Shown here: piece by piece, positions 11,347 through 21,490 of the stretch | How positions within the stretch are numbered: position 1 is the first letter of the stretch | Layout of the letters: every line of letters starts with the position of its first letter | Assembly (NCBI GenBank): GCA_940671915.1 | Contig: CALNVZ010003432.1 | Span: 3,500,201-3,564,200 of the forward strand | Length of the DNA: 64,000 nucleotides | Source of the DNA: Paracentrotus lividus | Lineage: Eukaryota; Echinodermata; Echinoidea; Camarodonta; Echinidae | Direction of reading: 5' to 3' | Notes under the pieces: model-generated | Told to the model about the DNA's origin: nothing | Database searches by the model: none | What the model saw: only the letters and a program-made list of their open reading frames with translations | Program-made: the position numbers and the translations under genes

Positions 11347-11921
11347 TGTGGGGATTTGGAGGTTTGTTTTTTGGTACCGTTTTGTAATAAATATCAATTA
11401 ATTTTCCAATATCCCTCCAGGGAGAGGAAATGGCCAAGAGCGCCCATGACAGGCGTTGGGGAACAGGCCTCGATTACCGCAGTCTTGCGTAGGGAACCAA
11501 TGGCCCAGGAAACTGTTTTCCTTGTGCCTCTGGGTTGTAGCACCGTCTTCCCTAGTCAGCGTCACGTGAACCGTGAACACTTCGTTCCCTCATGTGTTGT
11601 GTAACCATGGAATCGCAGCCTGTTCCCTTCCGCATTGCAACAAAGAATTAGGATAATGCGCTTTTATATAATGTCTACAATTTATTTATTACTCATAATG
11701 TGTCAAATTTGGAAATATATTCGATATATATGTTATATAATGATTGTTGCATTATACATTGAATTTGAATTGAAATTTATTCGAGCATCATCAGTAAATG
11801 TACTGATACTTTTGGATCAACATTGTTTCAACATGAATGAATATACCGGAACTCAAACGGGAGTTATTAAAGTTGAGAAAAAGGCAAAAAAGAAGCATTT
11901 CCATTTTTTCTTATTTACAAT
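11347..11921. repeat. Duplicated segment X, copy 1
   Basis: This matches 13,121-13,672 almost base for base except for many single-base indels. Both copies carry a pyrimidine-rich stretch ending CCCTCCAG, followed by a GC-richer ~170-bp tract that includes AATGGCCAAGAGCGCC and CCAATGGCCCAGGAAACTG. That arrangement resembles a 3' splice site followed by an exon. Comparing the two copies, a frame starting at the ATG of ATGGCCAAG would stay open for roughly 40 codons. I do not recognise the product, and each single copy is interrupted or shifted. Confidence 0.7.
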
Positions 11922-12234
11922 ACGTTTATTTTTGATTAAGAAAATAAACTCAATTGTAATAGAATACATGAGGTAGGTCTGAAATACGCGAATAGCGGCG
12001 CCCTTGATTAAAATATTTTGATGTCAATAACAGGATGTTTCTCAGCCTGACCCGCATTTCTTGTAATTACATGTAGGGCAAAGTCTTCTCACGCGTATTT
12101 TGCGGAAAGGACAATAGGCGGCGCGCATTGTAATGCCACTAGCGGAATTCGTAACAAGTTGTTTTTTCGCAGGTGCGCATTTCAGAGATAAATTAATCAT
12201 TCTCTCCTTTTTCTCCCGTGAGTTCGTTTACTTT
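11919..12234. repeat. Duplicated segment Y, copy 2
   Basis: Second copy of 7,835-8,150, joined directly to segment X with the short shared word AATACG at the junction. It carries extra or missing single bases (for example GCGGCGCCC against GCGCGCCC), in the manner of uncorrected long-read sequence. Confidence 0.8.
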
Positions 12235-12759
12235 TTCCCTCCCTCCCTTCCCTTAGTATACTAGGTGGTTAAAAGCGTGCAGGTGTAGATGCTTAACTAT
12301 ACTGGAGAGAATAAATTGCTGGGGAAAGCGGGCCCATTTTTAGAAGAGATGGTATATATGTAGTCGTTTGTTGGTACTTTATGGGTCCAAAAATAGTTTG
12401 GCATACTTGATTTTATATGAAAGTTGCATAGAGCTTCGAGTATAATTGGGTAACAGGATTGGGTTTTGATTGGTTTAAAAGGCTGTTTGCGTGAAAGTCA
12501 CAGCTACTAAAGACAGGTTTTGTTTGAATTCGAGTTTAGGTTGTTACGGATGTTATTCACGGGCTTGCGAAATGTGTTTAATTATATATTATTATTCAGT
12601 TGATAGTACACAATATGTCCGTTTTTTGGAGGTTAAATCTTCATTTGGAAAGAGGTTATGAAAATTGATGTAGATAATGAAAATGGTAAAGAAGATGAAG
12701 GAAAATATTGCAGCTTCTATATGTAAGACTGGTTAGCTGAGCTTGTAATTTCAAGGCTG
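12235..12759. other. Unannotated spacer
   Basis: Begins with a pyrimidine tract (CCCTCCCTCCCTTCCCTTAG) that resembles a splice acceptor, but no coding exon follows. Otherwise AT-rich. Confidence 0.35.
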
Positions 12760-13025
12760 CTGGGTCTTGTTGATTACTGACTTGGATGGTTGGTTGGGCT
12801 TGAATATTGACATGGATTTGTTTAGCTTGCTTAATGACAAAGGTGGTTGGTTGAGCTTGATATTTGACTTGGTTGGTTGGTTGGGCTTGATTAATGACAG
12901 GGTTGGTTGGTTCGGCTTGATTTTTTTTATATGGTTGGTTGGTTGGGCTTGTTTAATTTCATGGATGGATGGTTGGGCTTGATTATTGACTTGGATGGTT
13001 GGTTGGGCTTGATTACTGACGGAAA
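12760..13025. repeat. Minisatellite built on GGTTGGTTGGGCTTGATTA
   Basis: Degenerate units of roughly 38-44 bp each combine GGTTGGTTGGGCTTGAT with a short AT-rich part such as TATTGACTTGGAT. About six units are visible, along with internal GGTTGGTTGG repeats. The plus-strand 71-codon frame (12,767-12,982) is a Trp/Gly/Leu/Asp-rich translation of this repeat and not a recognised protein. Confidence 0.85.
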
Positions 13026-13120
13026 TAGTCAGATTGGCTTGTTTTTTGATACATAACGTTTTTGGGCGGTTATTTTTGTGTTTAGCCGATGCTTTGATCC
13101 AGTATCTTAGTGGTTATAAT

Positions 13121-13672
13121 TGAGGGGATTGTTTTTTGGTACCGTTTCTGTAATAAATATAATAATTTTCCAATATCCCTCCAGGAGAGGAATGGCCAAG
13201 AGCGCCATGAACAGGCGTTGGGGACAGGCTGCGATTACCAGATCTTGCGTAGGGAACCAATGGCCCAGGAAACTGTTTCCTGTGCCTCTGGGTTGAGCAC
13301 CGTCTTCCCAGTCAGCCGGTCACGTGAACCGTGAACCTCTCGTTCCCTCATGTGTTGTGTAACCATGGAATCGCAGCCTGTTCCCTTCCGCCATTGCAAA
13401 CAAAGAATTAGGATAATGCTTTTATATATAAGTCTACATTTATCTTATATCATAATGTGTCAAATTGGAAATATATTCGATATATATGTTATATAATGAT
13501 TGTTTCATTATACATTGAATTGAATTGAAATTTATTCGACATCATCAGTAAATGTACATGATATTTGGTCAACATTGTTTCAACATGAATTGAATATACC
13601 GAACTCAAACGGAGTTATTAAAAGTTGAGAAAAAGGCAAAAAGAAGCATTTCCATTGTATTTCTTATTACAA
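13121..13672. repeat. Duplicated segment X, copy 2
   Basis: Second copy of 11,347-11,921. Differences are dominated by one-base deletions and insertions (for example AGGAGAGGAATGG against AGGGAGAGGAAATGG). After about 13,672 the copies diverge completely. The repeat of X around Y and the minisatellite suggests either a real local duplication or misassembled overlapping reads. Confidence 0.8.
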
Positions 13673-14883
13673 TTGGTTTAATAGGAGAGGATAAAAGTAT
13701 ACTTTCTTTCCACAATAATTTGCATGAACTTCTAACTGCATTTATGTTCAAATTCATGTCCTGTTGCTTTAAGATGTTGCAAATATTTTCGTGAATTTCT
13801 TTTTAATACTATGTTGAAAAGCATTCGTGAATTTCATATCGAAATTTATTCTGCTTTTTTTTTTCTTTCATTTTTTTTTAATGGAGCAAATGATCAGATA
13901 GTGTGTTTGGTGCAAATCGGTAAGAAAATACACCAGATGGTGGACTGTACTATACCAGAAGAAGAATAAGAAGTCGTTTTTTGCATGCCTAGGAGTTGAC
14001 TCCTGATCATTGGTGCTTTGAGTTTACCGGGCGTCTATAATTTTAAACACGTGGTATACATTTTCCCGCCATTTCTACCTGATCTTCCCGCCATTTACCG
14101 ATCTTCAAAGGGATATCCGTTTCTGTGCAGCTTGGCGGTATCTCAATGGATCGATGATAACTGGTAAAATCGATTCCAATTCAATAACAATCTTGTTAAC
14201 CCGGACCTCCAACATGACGTTAATGTTATCACGCGATGTTCATGTTTCATGTCTTTATTTCTGATTTTTATCAAGCGATAGGTCTTGAAACAGCATATAT
14301 GTTGATACATAGGCGATATACTGGCAATGTACTTTCTAGCAGGGTTCAATCGATTGTGTGCCCTCGGCATGTAATTTTTGAAGGTTAATTTTTCATATCA
14401 GACGTGAGAATTATCCGTGTTTAAAGGGATTCTAGTGCAGTGGGAAGGTGTTGGAAAGATGAAGAAAATTATTGTGAGCTTTTCTGTTATTTTCATGCTA
14501 TTTCAGAAGAATATCATGATAAAAAAACTCCACAAGAAAAAAATTTATTCTTCAATTGACCTAATAGTCATAATATGACCCAAAATATACCATAGGCCTA
14601 ACAGCTGAATGTTTGGGTCCCGAACATTTTGTGTTGCCCCATACATGCATTTCTGTGTAAGTGCATTTGGCTCAAAGCTGAATTGGGTTAATTTCTTAAC
14701 ATTTTGGCGATTACAAAACCTCACAGCAAAAATAATGCTTAGGTGAAGTGTTATCAACCTTTACAAATCACTTTTAGGCAATGTCTTCCACAGTTCAGTG
14801 TCATAACCAGAGCACGAATTTCACTTTAAGGTGTACGTGCGGAACCACCCAGCCATTGACATCCGTGTTCACATATACCTCTC
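13673..14883. other. Unannotated AT-rich sequence
   Basis: No gene, RNA or repeat that I can support. Confidence 0.45.
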
Positions 14884-15495
14884 AGTCACACCGATGAGAT
14901 CGACCACAGACCGACTCCAAACAGACACCATACTGACCCAAAACTGACACCAGACTGAATCCAACCGACATCAGACTAACCCAAAAATGACACCAGACTA
15001 AATCCGAACTGACACCAGACAGAATCCAAACTGAAACCAGACTGACTCCAAACCAACACCAGACTGACGCCTAATTGACACCATGCTAAATCCGAACTGA
15101 CACCAGGCAGAATCCGAACTGAAACCAGATTGGTTCCAAACTGACTCGAACTGACATCAGACTGACTCCAAACCGACTCCAAACCGACACCAGACCGACG
15201 TCTAATTGACACCAGACTAAATCCGAACTGACACCAGACAGAATCCGTACTGAAACCAGACTTACTGTAAACCAACACCAGACTGACGCCAAATTGACAC
15301 CAGATTGACACCAAACCGACACCAGACCGACTCCAAACCGACATCAGACTTACTCCAAACCGACACCAGATTGACACCAAACCGACACCAGACCGTCTCC
15401 AAGTCGACACCAGACTGACTACAAACGATACCAGACCATTCGGAAAGCTACACCAGATTGACTACAAACAGACACTAGACTGACTCCAACATGGA
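14884..15495. repeat. 22-bp minisatellite (GACACCAGAC + TGACTCCAAACC)
   Basis: More than 25 imperfect copies of a 22-bp unit, for example GACACCAGAC followed by TGACTCCAAACC or by TAAATCCGAACT. The left edge (about 14,884: AGTCACACCGATGAGATCGACC) resembles the end of the hairpin MITEs at 1,575 and 20,869, and their subterminal GACTCCAAACCGACC nearly matches the unit. The array may therefore have grown from such an element. Because three units make 66 bp, a minus-strand frame stays open for 144 codons (14,976-15,410) with a Ser/Val/Gly/Trp-rich repeated pattern. I regard it as non-coding. Confidence 0.9.
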
Positions 15496-16376
15496 TAATC
15501 TGGCGTGCGTTTGTTGTTCAGATAAAAGATGAAGTTTCAAACTGAGTCAACGAACAAAGGTTCGATTGACGACGTTAAACGTTTTCCTGATTATAACATT
15601 GACAACTCTTCTTTCACTCGAAAAAGGGTAGTCCGTAAGTTAACTCCTTGTTCGAGTGCAATAAATTTGACTCCTTTCGAATGTTTTCAACTCTTTTTCT
15701 TGTTTTTGCTTTAAAATTTAGAGAGCATTGTTGATTCCTTAGTATTCCTGAGGCATTTGCGTAGGAAGAAAAGAGTTCATGCACTTAAAATTGTAGTGTT
15801 CCCATTAAGCGTGTTAAGATGTATCTCATCTTAAAACAACACAAAAACACCTCAAAACAATAACAAAAACATCGAGGGAAAATTACCAGGATAGTATCTG
15901 AGAGAATGAAGCTCTTCATTCATGCTATTGGGACATTTAGTTGGACCACCCAATCAAAGTAAGTCATGAATGTTGAGGCCAAGTCCCGCATGCTTACATT
16001 GGCTCTAATACATAGATTGATATTTGTATACCTTATCCTACTTAATCCCGCCCCTTCAACTGCTATGTCAAAAATACGTAAGTAGACAGAACGATGTTAA
16101 ACATAGATCTTACGCCCTTTTGGCGTTGGACGTCAATGACTGTTATGCCGTTTTTGTCCTGAAGATGCGATATGCAATAATCATCTCGGGCTTAGTGGAA
16201 TTGGAGCACTCGGTCCTGTATACTTTACAGCTGTATTATGGAGAGTACAGAGATCGATTATCATCAACATGCCTTCCATCATAGTACATTTTCATATCAT
16301 GTGCAAAGTCCAATCCGAGGGACCCAACAGAGATGCAAACCAGGTTATTTGTTCTTTGGTTAACCTATACCGGCCA
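15496..16376. other. Unannotated sequence
   Basis: Small frames at 15,529-15,714 and 16,024-16,284 (plus strand, 61 and 86 codons) have a more ordinary amino-acid mix than most here, but no recognisable motif and no clear splice context. I do not call a gene. Confidence 0.35.
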
Positions 16377-16385
16377 GAGAGAGAA

Positions 16386-16416
<31 letters not shown>

Positions 16417-16758
16417 GAGAGAGGGGGGGGGAGAAGAGTGGAGAGATAGATATGACTTGTAATGGAAACAAGGATGTGGAGGAAAAATGACAAGAGAAAG
16501 TGATAAGGAAGAATAAAGAAGGAAAGGCAATAAAGAAAAAAAGTGAGTGTTTGAAAAAAGTGAGTAACACAAGCCAAACTATTTTGTTTGTTGCAAAAAC
16601 ATCATTCGGTCGAGAAAAAAAATAGAGAGAAGGAAATAGTGCACAGTGGGAACATGGGTAATGAAATGCGGAGTAGAGAGGAAGAGATAAAGAAGAGTAA
16701 AAAGAGAGGTGCATGACGAAAAGGGGTCACAAAGAAAAGTGGGAAAGGGAAGACAAAG

Positions 16759-16796
<38 letters not shown>

Positions 16797-16808
16797 GGGG
16801 GGGGGGAA
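16377..16808. repeat. GA microsatellites and purine-rich tract
   Basis: (GA)n blocks at 16,377-16,430 and 16,763-16,806 (the latter followed by a G-run) are linked by 300 bp of strongly purine-biased plus strand. Minus-strand frames of up to 140 codons are Ser/Leu/Phe-rich artefacts of this bias. Confidence 0.9.
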
Positions 16809-17009
16809 TTGTGGCACACTCACAGAATAGCATTGAGAGAAAGGGGGCAGATATTGAAGAAAAATGGCCTAGAAACGTCAAGAGAAGTGCCCAACCTAAA
16901 AAAGACATCCTTACGTCTACCGTAGATGTGGACATAGCGTAGAACGAGAACACCCCCATCCTACCACATCTAAAGGTTAAACATTGGCCCAATGCTCGGA
17001 TTGGATAAT

Positions 17010-17370
17010 ATCACATGGGCTAAACCCATTTGGTCTACTAAAAATTATGTCTAATTTATATTGGTTTAGGATTACTTTATCTAAATGTCACTTGGTCTGA
17101 TGACCACTTGATCTTATTGCCAATTCGTCTAATAGCCAAATAATCTAATTGCACTTCCGTGTAATCTATTTTGGTCTATTTCCAGCTTGTTACAGGAATT
17201 GACTTAATTGTGTTAGACCAAATGGACAATTGACGAAAAGGACATTAGACGAAATTGGAATTAGACAAAATGGCAAAGTGGCAATTAGGTCAAAGGGCAA
17301 TTAGACGAACTGGTTTCAGACGAAATTGAATAAGACCATGTGGGATAAGACCGAACGGGCATTACTCTGA
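17010..17370. repeat. Inverted array of TTGGTCTAAT-type short repeats
   Basis: In the left half (17,010-17,195) words such as TTGGTCTA, GTCTAATTT and TCGTCTAATAGCC recur in plus orientation every ~14-20 bases. From about 17,213 the same words recur inverted (TTAGACCAAATGG, ATTAGACGAAATTGG, CAATTAGACGAAC). The two halves face each other like foldback-element arms made of a degenerate tandem repeat. A related pair flanks 19,235-19,450. Confidence 0.75.
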
Positions 17371-17449
17371 AAAGGTTTAGAATATCATCCTTTATACCAA
17401 CAGCGGATGAAGGATTATTAATAGGGGAAGGACCAGGTAAAATTTGAAG

Positions 17450-17480
<31 letters not shown>

Positions 17481-17850
17481 CGGGGGGGGTTCATTTGGCG
17501 GCGATCCGGGGGGGGGGACGGGGGACGTATCCCCCTTTTTTCTGGGGGGATCGTCCCCCCCCCTCGATTTTTAGAGCTTAACATATTTTTATGTAGTGAT
17601 TAGCTGGTGAAGATAATTAAGAGGTAAAATGTATGTCAATTACAATGCTAAATGTTATTACAAGGCAAAATTTTTGGCTTGCTCTTCGCGCTCGCAAACA
17701 TTTTCATTAGTTTCTGCATAATGTGCAAAGTGTGCGAATTTTTAGTGTATTATTTTTCACTTTCGGTTGTTTCCGTCCCCCCAGTCGTGCCATGAAATCG
17801 CCGCGCTTGGGGGGGGGGGGGGGGGGGGTCATAGCAGATCCTGATTCACA
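17450..17850. repeat. Homopolymer-rich repeat fragment with CGCGCTTCGC motif
   Basis: A long T-run (17,452-17,480) is followed by G-runs and C-runs up to about 17,565, then AT-rich sequence containing CTCTTCGCGCTCGC (17,682-17,695). The opposite strand of that motif matches GAGCGCGAAGCGCGAG inside the hAT element at 37,304-37,320. A final G-run lies at about 17,810-17,828. It is probably a truncated relative of that hAT-like family. Confidence 0.5.
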
Positions 17851-18012
17851 TTCAATGCCTGATTTTAGGGATTTTCTGACAATATAGATCAGACGAATTT
17901 GTCTGTGATTTTACGAACCGTCAAAAATCGGCTGGTCCGCAATTTATTATTTTTCTAATTATTTTTTAAAAAATATAATCGCGATCAAAGTTTTGATGTT
18001 CCTTCGACGCTC

Positions 18013-18228
18013 ATAACTTCGCGCTTTGAAAGAAACCACAGTAATTATTTACATCAATGTACAGCATAAATTCTATAAGTTTATAATATGCAAACATTTA
18101 TTAGCAATTAAAATGTTAAATTATAAGTTCTAATTGCTAATAAATGTTTGCATATTATAAAATTCTAGAATGTATGCTGTACATTGAGGTAAATAATTAC
18201 TGTGGTTTCTTTTAAAGCGTGAAGTTAT
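18013..18228. mobile_element. 216-bp near-perfect palindrome (MITE-like)
   Basis: The left arm (18,013-18,110) starts ATAACTTCGCGCTTTGAAAG. The right arm (18,132-18,228) is its reverse complement with few mismatches, around a 21-bp spacer. Each arm is about 97 bp. It has no coding capacity and is consistent with a non-autonomous DNA element or a fused pair of element ends. Flanking sequence shows no obvious target duplication. A transcript across it would form a long hairpin. Confidence 0.8.
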
Positions 18229-18303
18229 CGATTTTGATGAAAACCCATTCATCTAATAAGATAAAGAGATTACCGTTTTGGTGTCTAGCCGTTCCCGTCT
18301 TTT

Positions 18304-19122
18304 ATGTTTGAACATGTGGATCATTATGTATGTATATCTCTTCTAGAAACATGTGTTGACTATGTACGTGGATGGATGTTGCAAAAAAGGCTGATGCTAA
18401 ATGATAGTAAAACTGAACTAATGATAGTTGGTACAGCTAAGCAGACATCCAAACTTAACATACATGGTGTAAAAGTTGGAGATTCTGTAATACAACCATC
18501 CATTAAGGCAAGGAATCTCGGAGTACAGTTCGATGCGCAGTTGAATATGAGAGAGCATGTCACTAATGTTTGTAAAGCAGCATACTACATGATCTATAAC
18601 CTCCGACGTATTCGGAAATATCTAGACAATGACGTTACTAAAGAGATTGTTCATGCATGCATTACTAACAAGTTAGACTACTGTAATGGTCTACTGTATG
18701 GAATCCCCGACACTCAAATACTGAAATTACAACGGGTTCAAAACACCTGTGCAAGGCTAATTTGTGGATGTACAAAGTATACACGTATCACGCCTATTTT
18801 AAGGAACTTACATTGGTTACCAATACGCAAGAGAATAACATTCAAGATCCTACTAATTGTATATAAAGCACTTCATGGTCAAGCTCCTGTCTACATCACA
18901 GAATTGTTAAGGTACAAAGTCAATCAACACGGTCGCAACTTGCGCAGTTCAAGGGATTCTCAACTTTTACTGACCCCATCGGTCAAAACAAAGGTGACCC
19001 TGGGTAATCGAGCTTTTGCTTGTACTGGACCCAAACTATGGAATGAGTTACCTCTTGAAGTCAGGAAAGCAACATCAATTAGTAGCTTCAAATCTAAACT
19101 TAAAACACATCTATTTAATTAA
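18304..19122 (+). CDS. 5'-truncated CR1/L2-type LINE reverse transcriptase, C-terminal part
   Basis: An uninterrupted 272-residue frame matches the C-terminal third of ORF2 of Jockey/CR1-L2-type non-LTR retrotransposons. Visible landmarks are LNDSKTE (32-38), NLGVQFD (71-77), LDYCNGLLYG (124-133), LQRVQNTCARLI (142-153), LHWLPIRKRITFKI (169-182), GNRAFACTGPKLWNELP (234-250) and FKSKLKTHLF near the end. The catalytic YADD box, which normally lies just before this segment, and the endonuclease are missing. The element is therefore truncated at its 5' end, as often happens in target-primed reverse transcription. The first ATG is only the first in frame, not a true start. The intact frame implies a fairly young insertion. 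Assignment among CR1, L2 and Rex1 clades needs a tree. Confidence 0.9.
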   Translation: MFEHVDHYVCISLLETCVDYVRGWMLQKRLMLNDSKTELMIVGTAKQTSKLNIHGVKVGDSVIQPSIKARNLGVQFDAQLNMREHVTNVCKAAYYMIYNLRRIRKYLDNDVTKEIVHACITNKLDYCNGLLYGIPDTQILKLQRVQNTCARLICGCTKYTRITPILRNLHWLPIRKRITFKILLIVYKALHGQAPVYITELLRYKVNQHGRNLRSSRDSQLLLTPSVKTKVTLGNRAFACTGPKLWNELPLEVRKATSISSFKSKLKTHLFN

Positions 19123-19224
19123 TTACAAGCATATCAGAAGCTCCTAAATAGCGCAGTAGAATATATACTTTTGTTGAATAGTTTCTGCGCTCTACAAATT
19201 GACTATTATTATTATTATTATTAT
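19123..19224 (+). mobile_element. LINE 3' UTR and (ATT)n tail
   Basis: About 80 bp of short 3' UTR follow the reverse-transcriptase stop codon and end in CTCTACAAATTGACT and an ATT repeat (about 19,204-19,224). A 3' microsatellite instead of poly(A) is characteristic of CR1/L2-type elements and marks the downstream end of the insertion. Confidence 0.8.
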
Positions 19225-19234
19225 GTGTATCGAA

Positions 19235-19450
19235 TTTTTCACTTTGTTTGTTGGCTATATCCATTTGGTTTGATTCCATTTGGTCTATCATGGATTAATA
19301 GTATCATAACGGTATTAGACAAAAATAAGCATCGATCGTATTTTTATTACACAAAGAATAATTAGACTAATGGCCGGAAGACCAAAGGACAGCCTGAATG
19401 GTCACTGGACCAAATGATGAATAGACGAAATTATTATTAGACCATACGGA
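19235..19450. repeat. Second inverted TTGGTCTA-type array
   Basis: CATTTGGTTTGATTCCATTT and TGGTCTATC occur in plus orientation at 19,260-19,290. AATTAGACTAATGG, AGACCAAAGGAC, GGACCAAATG and ATTAGACCATACGG occur inverted at 19,360-19,450. It belongs to the same family as 17,010-17,370. The palindrome and LINE lie between the two arrays, so the 17.0-19.45-kb interval may be one nested composite. Confidence 0.6.
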
Positions 19451-20137
19451 GAAGAAAGTAAATTTTCCAATTTGGGATATTAGGAACGGATTTCAAACTA
19501 TCCTCAACTCCAGAAACACCATGATTAATAAACTACTAAAAGGGCGGCGACCTTTTGTTTGCTAGGGCATGGTAAATTATTCGTGATGCAGAACAGAAGA
19601 GAGAGAGCCATTTTCCCTTATTATGTGCAATATCTGTGACGGATTAAAGTGCTAAACTGGTCAACAAAATCTACCATAATTAAAATATATCATTAATTTC
19701 CTATATAGTTTATTCTATATACACGTCAAACTATAGGGCATTTGAACTCTAGATATGGTTCGATCTTGATAAATTTACGACAACGTTAGATGGCAATATA
19801 AGAATTGAACTTGTGGACAATACAATATTATAAATTCGTATAAATAGACTACGTTTTCAGTTAATTTTCGTCACTTGATAAAGAGTTGCAGCGGCACTCG
19901 AAAGCTCGTGAACTTGTAAGCTAGTGATCACTTTTTGCGAGAGTGATCACGAATTTCCTTGTTGACCATAGTAGATTGCGAGACAAATGAATACCCTCTA
20001 GCGATTATTTCAATCCGCAATAATGAATTTATTTAGTCTTAATACAATATTATGTTTCAATAAAACTTTTGAGTTAAAAAACATGTATCACATATGCAGT
20101 CAAATAATGAATTGATCAAAATATCGTAGCGATTCAG
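19451..20137. other. Unannotated AT-rich spacer
   Basis: No gene or organised repeat seen before the start of the large duplication. Confidence 0.45.
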
Positions 20138-20669
20138 TTATGCTTAATCGGTTTTTATATTGTAACAATGTTTATAGGTGGCATTTGGAGCAATATTTAT
20201 ATAATTTTTAATTATCAGAGATAAATTTTAGTTCAGTTCACCCCTATAGATCCATTATTTTTATTAATTAATTTACGTGGTCAATACATGGCTAATCCTG
20301 GAATAAAAAAACTTTTTTCTATTGATTGTCAAATCCATTAACTACAAGTCCTAAATGTCACCCAAAATTTATTTCCCAGTTTTCATAATTGTCTCTAAAA
20401 TGCAACATACCTGCCACACCTTTCCTGAAATCCTCTGTTAAAGCGTTCTATTTCTCACATTTTTAACTAAAGCTCGTGATTAAAGTAACTCGAGCGGCGA
20501 ACATCATAGCAAGTGACAAACCTGCCGTGAAATAGCGTTTCAAGCTACCGAGCATGTGCTATTTATACCAGACCCGTGAAGTGGGAAGCCAAACGAGGTG
20601 ATAACTGCAGCTCCCGAAACAAGTTTGCCTTCGATAGTCAGGGTATTGTTAACAGAGCGTGATCAGAGA

Positions 20670-20671
<2 letters not shown>

Positions 20672-20702
<31 letters not shown>

Positions 20703-20834
20703 TCCCACCAATGCAAAATTATCCAAAATATCGATTTTACCAATCTTAGATGAATATAAATATGTATTACTCTCAGTCTATTTTTTGGAATGTTTCATCT
20801 TACCGACGTTGTTTTCGCCCCCCCCCCTTTTTTT
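20672..20834. repeat. Poly-A run and C/T run around a short spacer
   Basis: About 30 A at 20,671-20,700 are followed by ~115 bp and then a C-run/T-run at 20,818-20,840. Frames here give Lys- or Phe/Pro-rich artefacts. The same arrangement occurs in copy B at 39,306-39,481. Confidence 0.8.
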
Positions 20835-20868
20835 TTTTTTAGTTGACGCTCGACATTGTGTAGCCGTG

Positions 20869-20965
20869 TCACATCAGTGTAACCGACTCCAAACCGACCA
20901 CTAGCCTCCCATTAGCGGTTATGTTCGGTTTGGTGTCGATTCAGGGTCGGTTTCACTGATGTGGC
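20869..20965. mobile_element. Hairpin MITE of about 97 bp, copy A
   Basis: Ends CACATCAGTG (20,870-20,879) and CACTGATGTG (20,954-20,963) are perfect inverted repeats. Inside them ACCGAC/GTCGGT and CCAAACC/GGTTTGG words also pair, so the whole unit folds. The copy B version is at about 39,511-39,601. It resembles 1,575-1,653 and the edge of the 22-bp minisatellite. Confidence 0.65.
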
Positions 20966-21414
20966 TGAGCAAATGCGGGAGACCAGTTTAATATGATAAC
21001 ATTTACAATTTATTGGCGCGTTTTTTTTGTGATTAGGTACCTACACGGCACGAGATAAAAGGAAAATGTCTCATAATTTCGGAGGGGTGAATGTTTTGTA
21101 TATCAAACCTTTTATCGCCGGCGGCACATCAAAAACTATACTGATGTCAAATTTGATTCGAAAACATGACAGTAATCATTTATCTACATAAAAATTTTCC
21201 GAATGTGGCGGTATTGTCAGCGACATACAGCACATAAATTGATTATGTTTATGTCGAGCTTGATTTAGATACATAATAAAGATCTATCTCGGTAGAAATT
21301 TAGGCGTATTACCACTTTACAGGGGTCTATTTCTATTCAAATTAAATTTTGACGCTTTCCAACCATTTTTAAATTGCCTCCGAATAAATTTTATTTCATG
21401 CTTGTTTCAATCGG

Positions 21415-21490
21415 TTACTCTCTCTCTCTCCCTCTTTCTCTCTCTCTCTTTCCTTCCCTCCCTCTCAATTTCTAATTCTCTCCCTTTATA
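21415..21490. repeat. CT-rich microsatellite, copy A
   Basis: Interrupted (CT)n/(CCCT)n pyrimidine tract. The frame through it is Ser/Leu-rich and not a gene. Copy B counterpart at about 40,038-40,110. Confidence 0.9.

Noticed and set aside
14976-15410. 144-codon antisense frame with Ser/Val/Gly/Trp-rich repeats
   Set aside because: It exists only because three 22-bp minisatellite units make 66 bp and contain no stop in this frame. No start context or non-repetitive sequence supports a protein.
16292-16992. Long Ser/Leu/Phe-rich minus-strand frames
   Set aside because: They translate CT-rich strands of GA microsatellites. The same happens at 5,638-5,907, 28,873-29,277, 47,487-48,008 and 62,462-62,914.
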